Assembly: GCA_016841045.1 (NCBI GenBank)
Contig: JAENZX010000001.1
Location: 205,541 to 269,540, forward strand
DNA from: Thermincola carboxydiphila
GTDB taxonomy: Bacteria > Bacillota > Thermincolia > Thermincolales > UBA2595
Reading direction: 5' to 3'
Length of the DNA stretch: 64,000 nucleotides
Shown here: positions 8,931 through 17,935 of the stretch, in pieces
Layout: each line of letters begins with the position of its first letter
Numbering within the stretch: the first letter of the stretch is position 1
Notes under the pieces: generated by a model
Told to the model about the DNA's origin: nothing
Seen by the model: the letters and a program-made list of their open reading frames with translations, nothing else
Database searches by the model: none
Program-made: the position numbers and the translations under genes

Positions 8931-9598
8931 TTTTTGTCCTCCTGAAAATTTAATTTGAAACAAACACTGTCACCAACTATCCCATATAAAGTTTTTTCCT
9001 CTTTACACAATTTCACAGTGTAATTTATTACGACAGGTTTAAGATAGGTGATATCAACATTCCTGAAAAACAAATTATTTGAAGCCAAATAATCTTCCAA
9101 AGCGAGAAGAATCAACATCCCCTGAACTACAGGATTTTCTCCGCTGTGAATGCTATTTGTATCGCCACTAAGCGTTGCAAAGGCATTAACTTCAGCACGG
9201 GTAAATGTACGCCAGTGTTGGCAGTTATAATAAGAATATGTAGCATCCGGGGCCTTAGAATTATTTATCACTGGTTTATTTCCAGGCCTAATTAGTACAG
9301 ATTTCAGACTTATTACAGTATTGTTATGGTAAACTACGTTGGACCGACAGATTAAGGATGTTAATTTTTTTGTTAATTCTCCCTGTAAAATTAATTCCTC
9401 ACCTAAAGAAGGTAAATCTTTGACTTCCAATTGTTGTTTTGCCAGGTAATAACCAGACGGTGTTAGATGATTTAAAGTACCTAAAGCTAAAACAGCGGCA
9501 AGAATCGAGGGAACTTTTGATTCCCAATGATAATTTAACCTTAAATTTTTCTGCCAATCACCTAATACTTTGTTATCCAAGGTTGTTAACTTTTCCAT
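8915..9598 (-). CDS. MaoC-like hot-dog dehydratase-family protein
   Basis: 227 residues from the ATG at 9598 behind AGGAGG. The C-terminal half has the hydratase 2 motif: FTRAEVNAFATLSGDTNSIHSG, with Asp and His in the positions used by (R)-enoyl-CoA hydratases. The N-terminal half resembles a second, degenerate hot-dog. It is first gene of the BirA-controlled operon, upstream of bioY, thiolase and ligase. With thiolase and ligase it could serve an acyl-chain building cycle, perhaps for a pimeloyl precursor (inference). No dehydrogenase or enoyl reductase is in the operon. Confidence 0.75.
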   Translation of the reverse strand: MEKLTTLDNKVLGDWQKNLRLNYHWESKVPSILAAVLALGTLNHLTPSGYYLAKQQLEVKDLPSLGEELILQGELTKKLTSLICRSNVVYHNNTVISLKSVLIRPGNKPVINNSKAPDATYSYYNCQHWRTFTRAEVNAFATLSGDTNSIHSGENPVVQGMLILLALEDYLASNNLFFRNVDITYLKPVVINYTVKLCKEEKTLYGIVGDSVCFKLNFQEDKKCQKN

Positions 9599-9640
9599 CA
9601 ACGCCTCCTCTTTTTATAATTCTAGGGTTTAACCAGCGGT

Positions 9641-9672
9641 TTGTCAACTATATTTTACTCATTGGTTAACAA
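9641..9672. promoter_or_regulatory. BirA operator of the bioY-yhfST-like operon
   Basis: TTGTCAACT, 14-nt spacer, GGTTAACAA. This matches the Firmicutes BirA operator (TTGTTAACC-N14/15-GGTTAACAA) in sequence and spacing. It sits 43 bp upstream of the first gene. Confidence 0.88.
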
Positions 9673-9769
9673 TATCGTTAAAACATCAAAACTCCATAAC
9701 TTTGAATTGGAACAGAAAATTTGCGACAGACTAAGAACAAACAGGTAAGCAAATTCCTGGAGGTTCTTT

Positions 9770-10645
9770 ATGCAGGCAGTTGAGATAATAGGGTTGACCA
9801 AATATTATGGTAAAGCAAGGGGCATCGAAGATATTAACCTTTCGGTTGAAGAGGGGGAAATATTCGGCTTTATTGGGCCAAATGGAGCAGGCAAATCAAC
9901 TACAATAAGGTTATTACTGGACCTGATCCATCCAACTAAAGGAAGTGCTTTCATTTTAGGACGCAACTGTTTCACAGAAACCCAGGAAATCAAAAAACAC
10001 ATTGGTTATTTACCGTCAGAAATTAATTATTACGACGATATGTCAGTTAAAGAATTATTGAATTTTTCGGCAAATTTTTATGATTTGGATTGCAGTCAAG
10101 AAATAAATAGATTGTGCTCTATCTTTGAAGTTGACAAAAGCAAAAGAATTTACAGTTTATCACTGGGCAACAGAAAAAAGGTAGGCATTATCCAGGCATT
10201 AATTCATAAACCCCGCCTTTTAATAATGGACGAGCCTACCAGTGGCCTTGACCCATTGATGATAAAAAGGTTTTTTGATGTGCTTAGCGAGGTTAACAGG
10301 ACTAAATGCACAATTTTTTTCAGTTCACACGTACTATCCGAAGTACAGAGATTCTGCCATAGAGTCGGGTTTATAAAAGAAGGAAAAATTATGAAGTTAG
10401 ATTCCATGGAAAATCTGAGAAACCAGACATTGAGAAAAGTTAAGTTAGAACTCAACAGTATTAGAGAAAACATCAACATTTCAGGAGCAAGAGATATAAA
10501 AATAGAAGGAAAAGCTATCGAGTTTATATATACGGGAGATAGTAAACGTTTAATAACTGGGATAGGACAAATGGATATTAGGGATATTTGGATAGAAGAA
10601 CCCTCTCTTGATGATATATTCCTGCATTATTACGGGGAGGTCTAA
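9770..10645 (+). CDS. ABC transporter ATP-binding protein (ABC-2 type exporter)
   Basis: 291 residues. Walker A (GPNGAGKST), a variant signature (YSLSLGNRKKVG), Walker B (LLIMDEPTSGLDP) and the His switch (FFSSHVLSE) are in order. The signature lacks the usual LSGGQ but keeps the YSLGNRKK form common in BcrA/YxlF-type exporters. It is coupled to the following permease gene, 4 bp after the stop. Likely an antibiotic- or lantibiotic-type exporter or a membrane-stress pump. Confidence 0.9.
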   Translation: MQAVEIIGLTKYYGKARGIEDINLSVEEGEIFGFIGPNGAGKSTTIRLLLDLIHPTKGSAFILGRNCFTETQEIKKHIGYLPSEINYYDDMSVKELLNFSANFYDLDCSQEINRLCSIFEVDKSKRIYSLSLGNRKKVGIIQALIHKPRLLIMDEPTSGLDPLMIKRFFDVLSEVNRTKCTIFFSSHVLSEVQRFCHRVGFIKEGKIMKLDSMENLRNQTLRKVKLELNSIRENINISGARDIKIEGKAIEFIYTGDSKRLITGIGQMDIRDIWIEEPSLDDIFLHYYGEV

Positions 10646-10649
10646 CACC

Positions 10650-11450
10650 GTGAACATATATAAAAAAGAAATAAAAAGAAATTTAAAATCAACACTTATC
10701 TGGACGGGCTCTATGTCGTTGCTGAATTTCCTTCAAATGACAGCATATCCATCAATAGTGACACAAACAAAGGCCTTAGAGCAGTTGTTATCAAAAATGC
10801 CCAAAGAATTAGTCGCGGCTTTTGGAATGGATAAACTAAATATGACTGAAATTTTAAATTACTATGGAACTAAGTCTTATGCCCTGCTGCTGCTTTTGGG
10901 AGGAATATTTAGCATTATATTGTTCTCCTCAATTTTTATAAAGGAAAAGGATGAAAAAACTATTGAATTCTTATTATCAAAACCAATAACCAGAAATCAG
11001 ATGATAACAGAAAAAATAGCTGCCGGGCTGACACTGATATTTTTATTCAACGTATTTGTGTCTATAATCACCTACATATCTTTTGAAACCTATAAAGGCA
11101 GCGAAGATTACGATATGCACGTATTTATTCTTTTATGTATCGGTTCTTTTCTTCTGGATTTAATATTTGGTGTATTTGGTGCTTTTTTATCTGCATTCTT
11201 TTCAAGGGGAAAAACTGTTACTTCACTTGCGATCGGTATAACTTTGATTTCTTATTTTATTGGAATACTATCTGGTTCGTCCGATAAATTTAACCGGCTA
11301 AAATATTTTAGTCCTTTTAAGTTTGTAGACAGCGTGGATATTATCCTGAATAAACGGCTTGACAATACATTAATGATAATTACTACGTTAACTGTTATTA
11401 CAGTGATTACACTGACCTATGTAATATATAACAAAAGAGATATTGTCTAA
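10650..11450 (+). CDS. ABC-2 type permease
   Basis: 266 residues from a GTG at 10650 with GGGGAGG 9 nt upstream; a longer reading frame overlapping the ATPase gene has no site. Six hydrophobic segments are visible (for example LLLLGGIFSIILFSSIFI, IAAGLTLIFLFNVFVSIITYI, LAIGITLISYFIGILSG), with the cytoplasmic KEKDEKTIEFLLSKPITRNQMITEKI loop typical of ABC-2 permeases. It pairs with the ATPase encoded just upstream. It converges with the next gene, overlapping by 4 bp. Confidence 0.88.
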   Translation: MNIYKKEIKRNLKSTLIWTGSMSLLNFLQMTAYPSIVTQTKALEQLLSKMPKELVAAFGMDKLNMTEILNYYGTKSYALLLLLGGIFSIILFSSIFIKEKDEKTIEFLLSKPITRNQMITEKIAAGLTLIFLFNVFVSIITYISFETYKGSEDYDMHVFILLCIGSFLLDLIFGVFGAFLSAFFSRGKTVTSLAIGITLISYFIGILSGSSDKFNRLKYFSPFKFVDSVDIILNKRLDNTLMIITTLTVITVITLTYVIYNKRDIV

Positions 11451-11965
11451 TATATAGCTCTAAGTTTACGAATCAGCCTAATTTCTTGGGGTTTGATACA
11501 GTACCCACAGCTTATTTCAAGCTTGCCATCGCAATCTTCAACAAATATTGCATAACCTCCGGTTTTATCATGATATTGATGGTATCTAATGGCACTCCCC
11601 CTGTTATTTACCGCCTGGCCATTAACCTCAGTAATGCCGGCCCTTCCGAAATCACAAAGAGAATACATTATCCCCTGGTATTTAATTTCTTTTGGGGGCT
11701 TCCCATTCAAATCCAAATCCGCCGGTTTATATATGGCCACCAGGTCTAGGTCCTTTTCGTAAACCAGCCAGGTGTCACCATCACCTTCTAATTGGTAGTC
11801 AGTCCAGGAGGAACCTGAATCATTATTATATGTACACTGCCCAACCACCAGATAATCCATTAGGTCATGGCTCACGATATCACTGATACGCAAACCCAAA
11901 ACTGAACTATCCTTTGTCTTAGAGTCATTTACTGCAGTAGAAAACATGCTTTGCCAAACGCTCAA
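11447..11965 (-). CDS. DUF4178-like uncharacterised protein
   Basis: 172 residues, no signal peptide or membrane segment. The pattern DYLVVGQCTYNNDSGSSWTDYQLEG...WLVYEKDLD resembles the DUF4178 domain (membership tentative). The protein is acidic and rich in Asp, Tyr and Gly. It is a single gene between convergent ABC-2 genes and a TetR gene. No function can be given. A TetR-like palindrome at 12071-12092 lies in its upstream region and may link it to the TetR gene. Confidence 0.7.
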   Translation of the reverse strand: MSVWQSMFSTAVNDSKTKDSSVLGLRISDIVSHDLMDYLVVGQCTYNNDSGSSWTDYQLEGDGDTWLVYEKDLDLVAIYKPADLDLNGKPPKEIKYQGIMYSLCDFGRAGITEVNGQAVNNRGSAIRYHQYHDKTGGYAIFVEDCDGKLEISCGYCIKPQEIRLIRKLRAIY

Positions 11966-12070
11966 CTTTATTCCTCTTTTCTAGGATTAATTTCCTTTAA
12001 GATTATTATCCAACAAGAGTATTTTTATTAATAAAGCCTTTTTCCTTAACGGTTCTTTAAGGCGGATTTG

Positions 12071-12092
12071 TAAGTTAATACTCACTAACTTA
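12071..12092. promoter_or_regulatory. Putative TetR operator 1
   Basis: Palindrome TAAGTTA-ATACTCAC-TAACTTA (7-bp arms, 8-nt spacer) between the TetR stop and the DUF4178-like gene. Its reverse complement starts TAAGTTAGT, the same nine bases found in the site upstream of tetR. Confidence 0.6.
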
Positions 12093-12113
12093 AAATGCAA
12101 ATTTTTTTCTTAC

Positions 12114-12719
12114 TCATCTACAGTAAAATTTCTGCAAAAAACATCCCCTTAAAAACTTGCTAATGGGTTTAAACTGGTCCCTAAGACTAAAACTAAACTC
12201 GCTAATTGACCAATTAAATACCGCTGTCTGAATCATCCCAAAAAAAGTCCTTGCAGCCATTTCAATCTCCAAATCCTGCCTGTAAATTCCAATTGATACA
12301 GCCTCCTGGATTATAAACGAAATTATCTCATGGTATCTCCGGTGTAATGTTCGCACCGTCTCCCTCAGTTCAGAATTTCCTGTATGAAGTTCATCAGAGA
12401 AAATGATTCTTGACATTCCCCTGTTCTTTTCAATGAAGCCCAGCTGAAATTCAAGAATTTCCTCAAGCTTTGTCAGAGGGCCGATATCCTTTTTGGAAAT
12501 CGAAATCACTGACGCCGCAAGAGATTCATGAACCCAGGTTACAGTCGCTTTAAGCATATCCATTTTACTTGGGAAATGCCTAAACAACGCTGCTTCGGAA
12601 AAGCCAACCCGTCTGGCTACTTCAGCCGTTGTTAATCCGCTTACCCCTCGCTCTGCCGCAATATCCAGAACAGCTTCAATAATTTGTTTCTTTCTGGTTT
12701 CCGTTGTTTCTTTCGACAA
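12114..12719 (-). CDS. TetR/AcrR-family transcriptional regulator
   Basis: 201 residues. The N-terminal helix-turn-helix is clear (GVSGLTTAEVARRVGFSEAALFRHFPSKMDML, residues ~24-56). The C-terminal ligand domain is alpha-helical. Two related palindromes flank the gene, suggesting autoregulation and control of the downstream DUF4178-like gene. Ligand unknown. Confidence 0.93.
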   Translation of the reverse strand: MSKETTETRKKQIIEAVLDIAAERGVSGLTTAEVARRVGFSEAALFRHFPSKMDMLKATVTWVHESLAASVISISKKDIGPLTKLEEILEFQLGFIEKNRGMSRIIFSDELHTGNSELRETVRTLHRRYHEIISFIIQEAVSIGIYRQDLEIEMAARTFFGMIQTAVFNWSISEFSFSLRDQFKPISKFLRGCFLQKFYCR

Positions 12720-12745
12720 GCTGAACCACCCCTTATACAGCGAAC

Positions 12746-12763
12746 TAAGTTAGTACACACTTA
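12746..12763. promoter_or_regulatory. Putative TetR operator 2
   Basis: TAAGT-TAGTACAC-ACTTA, 27 bp upstream of the tetR start. It shares TAAGTTAGT and the spacer length with the palindrome at 12071-12092. Confidence 0.55.
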
Positions 12764-12914
12764 CATGCTATCATCTTTTTTGGCGTTTAGCAAGAAGGAC
12801 TTTCATGAGATAAATTTTCACTACCTGTGTTCAATAAAACAAAAATTTTTATTAGCCATTGTAACAGCAGTTCACCTTTTACCATAGCATGTTAAGTAGA
12901 AAGGGGAGATGATT

Positions 12915-13343
12915 ATGGGTACATTACCAGATGCTTCAGTTAATGGTTCAATCGTAGGTGGAGATACTTCGGCATCTTTTGCTGCCGGTGCAACATGCTT
13001 TGGAGGCGAACCAGCGGGAAGCATTCAGGGAAATATCCGAACTTTTACCGGAATGGGCACAAGTAATTTCACATTCAATTCCAGCAACGCTTTCGTGGTT
13101 GTTACTCGCTTAACGCAAAGCCTGCAGTTTGTCCACGTAAAATTTGACAATGTAACTATTAAGAGAGATGGAACCACTATTACCAACCAAGGTACAGCGA
13201 TTCTGACAGCTACCAGGCTGAGCAGCAACAGCTGGGTAGGTGCTTTATCCCTGGTCTCATCTGAAGCCCAGCTGCAGGTAGCAGGTGTATTCACTGGTGA
13301 AGTAAGTGTTTTAAAACAAGTTCTCTGCAAACCCTTACTTTAA
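12915..13343 (+). CDS. Uncharacterised beta-rich small protein
   Basis: 142 residues from the ATG at 12915 (GGGGAG 6 nt upstream). No signal peptide or membrane segment. It is rich in Ser, Thr, Gly and Val with alternating hydrophobic stretches (FTFNSSNAFVVVTRLTQSL, TAILTATRL), suggesting a beta-sandwich or spore/surface-type protein. Cys occurs only in ATCFGG and near the C-terminus (VLCKPLL). It is monocistronic, followed by a strong terminator. I do not recognise the family. Confidence 0.7.
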   Translation: MGTLPDASVNGSIVGGDTSASFAAGATCFGGEPAGSIQGNIRTFTGMGTSNFTFNSSNAFVVVTRLTQSLQFVHVKFDNVTIKRDGTTITNQGTAILTATRLSSNSWVGALSLVSSEAQLQVAGVFTGEVSVLKQVLCKPLL

Positions 13344-13363
13344 TATTCTTATGCTTTACTAAG

Positions 13364-13391
13364 GAGAACCTGGCCAAAAAGCCAGGTTCTC
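13364..13391 (+). terminator. Rho-independent terminator
   Basis: Perfect 11-bp stem GAGAACCTGGC / GCCAGGTTCTC with loop CAAAAA, 20 bp after the small beta-rich gene, followed by TTACTTG. Confidence 0.85.
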
Positions 13392-13450
13392 TTACTTGTT
13401 AAGCCTTCAATGTGTCTGATAAAAACACGGAGGGCTATGTATTTTTATGT

Positions 13451-14053
13451 TCAGTCCATATATTTGAAATTGGTCAGCCTTATTCTCTCGACCTTGGCAT
13501 TAGGTTTAATATTATCTGCATTACCCCAAGATTCGTCCTTGTCAAAATCAAAAATAATTAACTCTTTGTGATCATTAAGGAGGAACCACCCGATAAGTTT
13601 TCCATCACCTTGATTACTAATTGCTTCTTTATATTTGGAGCGATAGTAGGTCAAAACGTCCTGAGCTTTATCTCCAATATTGAATCCCAGATTAGTCGAA
13701 GTTGTTGGTGAATTCGATTCGATTTCCAGTACCCTATTACTGTTTGAGCCAAGTACAACGGTCATGCCGTTGTTGTAACTCAGCTTCATAAAGGGCTCTC
13801 CCAAAAAATATTCTTCGTCAAAAGTAGTCAGTTTATAGTCTGTCCCCAAGGATTGGATTACCTTCTCCTTAGAATCTCCCAGTTTAATCCCGCTCAAATT
13901 TGGTTGAAACTCTTCAGCTACTGTTTTTCTCGGTTGTTCAGACGCTGTCTGTTGTTTAGGCGATTTCTCTTGTCTTACTTCGTCCTTGGTACCACACCCT
14001 AAGTTAGCCACGGTCAGTACTGCAACAAGGACAGCAACAATTAGTTTCTTCAT
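13451..14053 (-). CDS. Putative lipoprotein of unknown function
   Basis: 200 residues from the ATG at 14053 behind AGGAGG; a much longer upstream reading frame runs through the preceding gene's end and is not supported. Lipoprotein signal: MKKLIVAVLVAVLTVANLGC with lipobox Cys at residue 20. A Lys/Glu/Gln-rich linker follows, then a domain (GIKLGDSKEKVIQSLGTDYKLT, NLGFNIGDKAQDVLTYYRSKY) containing two repeats of the GxxxGD(S/K)xxxV pattern seen in SmpA/OmlA-like or DUF4309-like proteins. Outer-face location is expected; function unknown. Confidence 0.8.
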   Translation of the reverse strand: MKKLIVAVLVAVLTVANLGCGTKDEVRQEKSPKQQTASEQPRKTVAEEFQPNLSGIKLGDSKEKVIQSLGTDYKLTTFDEEYFLGEPFMKLSYNNGMTVVLGSNSNRVLEIESNSPTTSTNLGFNIGDKAQDVLTYYRSKYKEAISNQGDGKLIGWFLLNDHKELIIFDFDKDESWGNADNIKPNAKVERIRLTNFKYMD

Positions 14054-14202
14054 CAGCCAATTCCTCCTAATGTATTTCTTAATTAGACGCAGCCTGCCTT
14101 TAAAAAGTTCCCTCTCAAAAGAGAAACGACCTAATAAAATTAGGCCGGGAATTATACATACATCAAAATTTCTATTGAATGTACCTCTTGTCACTTCTGA
14201 CT

Positions 14203-15105
14203 CTAAATATAAATTAGCCTCGTGACCATTCCACCTGGTGTTTCCCCGTTGTTTGAACGGTGAAAGGTCTTCGTTCCGTTTAACGGCCAAAGACCGGGGT
14301 TGTTTGCTAAAAACTCAATATCCCATCTCTGTCCTGAAGCAACGTTAATAGTATCATGCATCAGGTTATGCCTAGGGAAAGCATCTACGGCAGCAACCCT
14401 AAAGTCATGACCATGAAGATGCATTGAATGAGAATTATTAGACTTGTTAATAAACCTCATTCTGATTTTTTGACCCCGTTTGACGTAGACCGGCACGGTA
14501 TCCGGAAAGGCCTTTCCGTTAATCGTAAAGAAATTTGGATTCCGCCCAAACTTATCAATCGAATAAGTCCCTGGATAAACTTTACCAAGAGTAGGCTGAG
14601 AAATCTCCCATTGTTGTAATAAGAAAACATAATCCCCATCAGGAATTGTATCCTTAGCAGCAGAATCAGACTTGGGCAGCACTACTAAAGGACCGATTAG
14701 TCCTTCATTTGATTGGAATCCGTGGGTCGAATGATAGAAAAATGATCCACTCTGCCAGAGGTAAAACCTGTATGTATAGGATTGCCCCGGTTTAATCACA
14801 GGTGTCGGTTCTCCTATATCGGGAGCTCCATCCTGTGAGTTTGGTTTAACATAACCGTGCACGTGAAGGGCGGTATCCTCTGACATACGATTCTCGACCG
14901 TAATGGCAATCCATTCTCCCTGCCGCGCTACTAGCAGAGGACCTGGGGTTGATCCATTATAGCCTTTGGCCTTTATTGCTAAATTGGTTAACAAATTGTG
15001 ATTAATTGGCTTAGCTGATAGATGAAAGTACCTTACATTATTGCTGAGTCTAAAATTAGCCTTTGGAATACCAGGAGCATCAATAATCGTCTCCCAACCT
15101 TTCAT
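14203..15105 (-). CDS. Two-domain multicopper oxidase-like protein with altered type-1 copper site
   Basis: 300 residues, two cupredoxin domains, no signal peptide. Three of the four MCO copper motifs are present: HVHG (LHVHGYVKP), HSTH (FFYHSTHGFQSNEGLIGPLVV) and HxxHxH (SMHLHGHDF). The fourth, HCHxxxH, reads NGTKTFH: His-Cys-His is replaced by Asn-Gly-Thr, so the type-1 Cys and the type-3 His are gone. It is therefore unlikely to be a conventional oxidase. The downstream lipoprotein gene may be in the same operon (149 bp gap). Confidence 0.85.
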   Translation of the reverse strand: MKGWETIIDAPGIPKANFRLSNNVRYFHLSAKPINHNLLTNLAIKAKGYNGSTPGPLLVARQGEWIAITVENRMSEDTALHVHGYVKPNSQDGAPDIGEPTPVIKPGQSYTYRFYLWQSGSFFYHSTHGFQSNEGLIGPLVVLPKSDSAAKDTIPDGDYVFLLQQWEISQPTLGKVYPGTYSIDKFGRNPNFFTINGKAFPDTVPVYVKRGQKIRMRFINKSNNSHSMHLHGHDFRVAAVDAFPRHNLMHDTINVASGQRWDIEFLANNPGLWPLNGTKTFHRSNNGETPGGMVTRLIYI

Positions 15106-15267
15106 TTATAAACCCCATTTCATTAGTTAACTTAATATATTTTATTTAACTGTTGTTGGTATTGCTACTCATCTCTATCACACCGCATACAAAAAACACA
15201 CCCAAAAACTGAGTGCGTCTCATTGTTTTAGAACTTCACATAGTAAAAGTACAAATCCTATCTGATT

Positions 15268-16743
15268 TTAGGTGCCGCAAAAGGTTCGGTAAAGACGGTT
15301 TGTTAATTCAGGCAGTGTAGAGTAATACTCCTGTTCAGGGCAATGGGAGTAGGGGGTTGAAAGAACCTCAAGAAGGCGCTCCATCACGCTGTAGTCTCTA
15401 TGTTCCACTGCCGCTTCCAAAGCTTCTTCAACCCTGTGGTTGCGAGGAATTAGCGCAGGATTACTGTCCCTCATCAACTGATGAGAAGCCTCCTTTGATT
15501 CCCGCTGTCTTTCCAATCTTGCCTGCCAAAGCTTATTCCACTTTATAAATTCTGGAGTGCCAACTAAAACCGAATCCTCCGCCTTGTCAAAAGTCAATGC
15601 CTTAAAAGTATTGGTGTAATCAGCACTATACTTCTGCATCATACTTAGTAGATCTTCAATGAGGGATTCATCTTCAGGCTCCTCGTTAAATATCCCCAGT
15701 TTAGCTCTCATTCCCCTGAGCCAATTATAGTGATACAACTCTGTAAAGCTTGAAACCGCATCCTGGGCCAATTTGACAGCCTGCTCCTGGTCAGCATGGA
15801 GCAGCGGCAATAAGGTTTCTGCAAATCTGGCCAGATTCCATGCGGCAATATTCGGTTGGTTACCATAGGCATAGCGACCATAAGTGTCAATGGAACTGAA
15901 TACTGTCGCAGGGTCATAGGTATCCATGAAGGCGCAGGGGCCATAATCAATGGTTTCTCCACTAAGGGCCGTGTTATCGGTGTTCATTACCCCGTGAATA
16001 AAGCCAACCATCTGCCATTTAGCAATCAGCGCGGCCTGGCGTTTAATTATTTCTTGAAGCAGGTTAAGAAAGCGATTCTCATCAGCGTCAACTTCCGGAA
16101 AATGCCTCTGCAGTGTATAATCAGCCAGAGTCCGGAGTTCCTCAACAGTGCCCCATTGTGCAACGTATTGAAAAGTGCCAACCCGGATATGACTGGCAGC
16201 TACACGGGTAAGAATTGCACCAGGTAGAGCAGTTTCGCGGATTACTGATTCACCCGTTGCTACCACCGCCAGACTGCGGGTGGTAGGAATACCGAGGGCA
16301 TTCATAGCTTCACTGATGATATATTCACGCAGCATCGGACCAAGAGCCGCCCGACCGTCACCCCCACGTGAATATGGCGTTTTGCCGGAGCCCTTGAGTT
16401 GAATATCAAACCTTTCACCTGAAGGTGTAATCTGTTCACCTAGCAGGTGAGCCCGACCGTCACCCAACATCGTAAAATGCCCGAACTGATGCCCCGCGTA
16501 GCCTTGAGCAAGCGGCAAAGCGCCTTCGGGAATCCGGTTGCCGGCAAGCATCGCTGCCCCCTCGCTGCTTTGCAGTGTATCAGTGTTTAACCCCAGGGAT
16601 TCTGCCAGCGAAGAATTGAAAATGATCAACTTTGGTGAACGTACAGGAGTCGGGTTGAGGATAGAAAAAAATGATTGCGGCAGACGAGCATAGCTGTTGT
16701 CTAAGTTCCATCCTGTTTCGATTGCTGCTTTAGTATTTGTCAT
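15268..16743 (-). CDS. selO: SelO/YdiU protein adenylyltransferase (pseudokinase-fold)
   Basis: 491 residues from the ATG at 16743 (AAGGAG upstream; a longer frame is unsupported). SelO motifs: [59 protein letters not shown] with the DYGP metal-binding site. It transfers AMP to Ser/Thr/Tyr of target proteins, using ATP in an inverted orientation, and is tied to redox stress. The C-terminus ends FCGT, with Cys where eukaryotic SelO carries selenocysteine. Neighbours are unrelated. Confidence 0.93.
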   Translation of the reverse strand: MTNTKAAIETGWNLDNSYARLPQSFFSILNPTPVRSPKLIIFNSSLAESLGLNTDTLQSSEGAAMLAGNRIPEGALPLAQGYAGHQFGHFTMLGDGRAHLLGEQITPSGERFDIQLKGSGKTPYSRGGDGRAALGPMLREYIISEAMNALGIPTTRSLAVVATGESVIRETALPGAILTRVAASHIRVGTFQYVAQWGTVEELRTLADYTLQRHFPEVDADENRFLNLLQEIIKRQAALIAKWQMVGFIHGVMNTDNTALSGETIDYGPCAFMDTYDPATVFSSIDTYGRYAYGNQPNIAAWNLARFAETLLPLLHADQEQAVKLAQDAVSSFTELYHYNWLRGMRAKLGIFNEEPEDESLIEDLLSMMQKYSADYTNTFKALTFDKAEDSVLVGTPEFIKWNKLWQARLERQRESKEASHQLMRDSNPALIPRNHRVEEALEAAVEHRDYSVMERLLEVLSTPYSHCPEQEYYSTLPELTNRLYRTFCGT

Positions 16744-16877
16744 GATTTCTCCTTGTCTTCTTCCATCTTTTGCTTTTGTTTTACAACAACTCAACGTCAT
16801 CCTTTCTAGTGTCTGCTTGTGCCCATCTTTTATACTGGAAGAAAACTTCTTATATTCTACATGTCCAATCATTGAAA

Positions 16878-17762
16878 TTACTTATAAAAGGGTTTATTTT
16901 GAACCGGTATCCATATTTCACTCTTAAAAGTGGGAGATGTTATATCTTTATTCTCGTTCCATAAAATTTCTGGTCCCTCTGCCTGCTCATAATTTGAGGA
17001 TGGAAACCATTCGGAATAAATGCGTCCCCATACATCTTGCAGTATATCAGGAAATGGTCCTACTGCCTGGAAAACAGCCCATGCTGAGGCAGCAACTTCA
17101 AGATGCGTCATATTATCTGGACACTTCTTAGTTGTTGCCACACCTATATAATGGTCAAGCTCTCCTTTTTCATCCATTCTACCTTCTGAGAAATTCGTAG
17201 AAGCACTAATTAGTCCGGAAGGCTCCGTATTAGAAAGCTCCTTAAGTCTAGTTATCATTTCTTCAGTTAAACTTTTCCACATAGCAGCGATCTCCGGATT
17301 AACCCCATTGAATATTATAGGAACTCTTTTTTTGATACCGACAATTCGAAATGCCCCTTTATCTACTATTCTATAGTTCATTTCGCTTCCTCCCTTAATT
17401 GATAATTGAAAGGTCATTTTAGGATAAGCTTTTAACGATTTACCATAATTTCTGGCTTCTGACGGTGTAATACCATGTAAGTTCTGAAAAGCTCTGGTAA
17501 AAGAATCTGGCGAGCTGTATCCATATTTAATGGCAGCATCGATTACCCTTATGTCACTATTAATAAGCTCAAATCCTGCAAGAGTTAGGCGTCTTCTGCG
17601 AATGTACTCCGATAACGTGATTCCTGCAAGGAAAGAAAACATTCTTTGGAAATGATATTCAGAGCAAAAAGCCAGTCTTGCTGCTTCTTTAAAATCTATT
17701 TCATTCGTTAGATTTTCTTCAATATAACCTAATGCTTCATTCATTTTTTTTAGCGAATCCAT
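16878..17762 (-). CDS. AraC-family regulator with GyrI-like effector domain
   Basis: 294 residues. Residues 1-110 hold two helix-turn-helix motifs ([24 protein letters not shown] and [32 protein letters not shown]). Residues ~128-290 form a GyrI/BmrR-type ligand domain ([18 protein letters not shown]...[25 protein letters not shown]). Family members sense amphipathic drugs and activate exporters. No exporter is adjacent. AGAGGAGGTCATAAA precedes the ATG. Confidence 0.93.
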   Translation of the reverse strand: MDSLKKMNEALGYIEENLTNEIDFKEAARLAFCSEYHFQRMFSFLAGITLSEYIRRRRLTLAGFELINSDIRVIDAAIKYGYSSPDSFTRAFQNLHGITPSEARNYGKSLKAYPKMTFQLSIKGGSEMNYRIVDKGAFRIVGIKKRVPIIFNGVNPEIAAMWKSLTEEMITRLKELSNTEPSGLISASTNFSEGRMDEKGELDHYIGVATTKKCPDNMTHLEVAASAWAVFQAVGPFPDILQDVWGRIYSEWFPSSNYEQAEGPEILWNENKDITSPTFKSEIWIPVQNKPFYK

Positions 17763-17890
17763 TTTATGACCTCCTCTCTTATCAATAGCATAACAGAAAT
17801 CAAATTAATAAATCCGACATTTCATGCACAATTATATAGGGTTAATCCAAGACAGAGATGGTTTGCTAAAAACAATTAGGAATATAAAAA

Positions 17891-17908
17891 AGGACGAGTA
17901 ATCGTCCT
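17891..17908 (-). terminator. Terminator of the hgcAB operon
   Basis: AGGACGA / TCGTCCT hairpin with a 4-nt loop, followed on the minus strand by TTTTTTATATT. It lies 28 bp beyond the TAG that ends hgcB when the TGA is read through. Confidence 0.85.
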
Positions 17909-17935
17909 AATAGTGTGGCCTATCTATCACTAGCC

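Noticed and set aside
13451-14290. Long 279-residue start for the lipoprotein gene
   Set aside because: It would run through the end of the multicopper oxidase gene; the internal ATG has AGGAGG and a proper lipoprotein signal.
15105-15267. Possible terminator between SelO and the multicopper oxidase
   Set aside because: Only weak pairing and no T-run in the right place.
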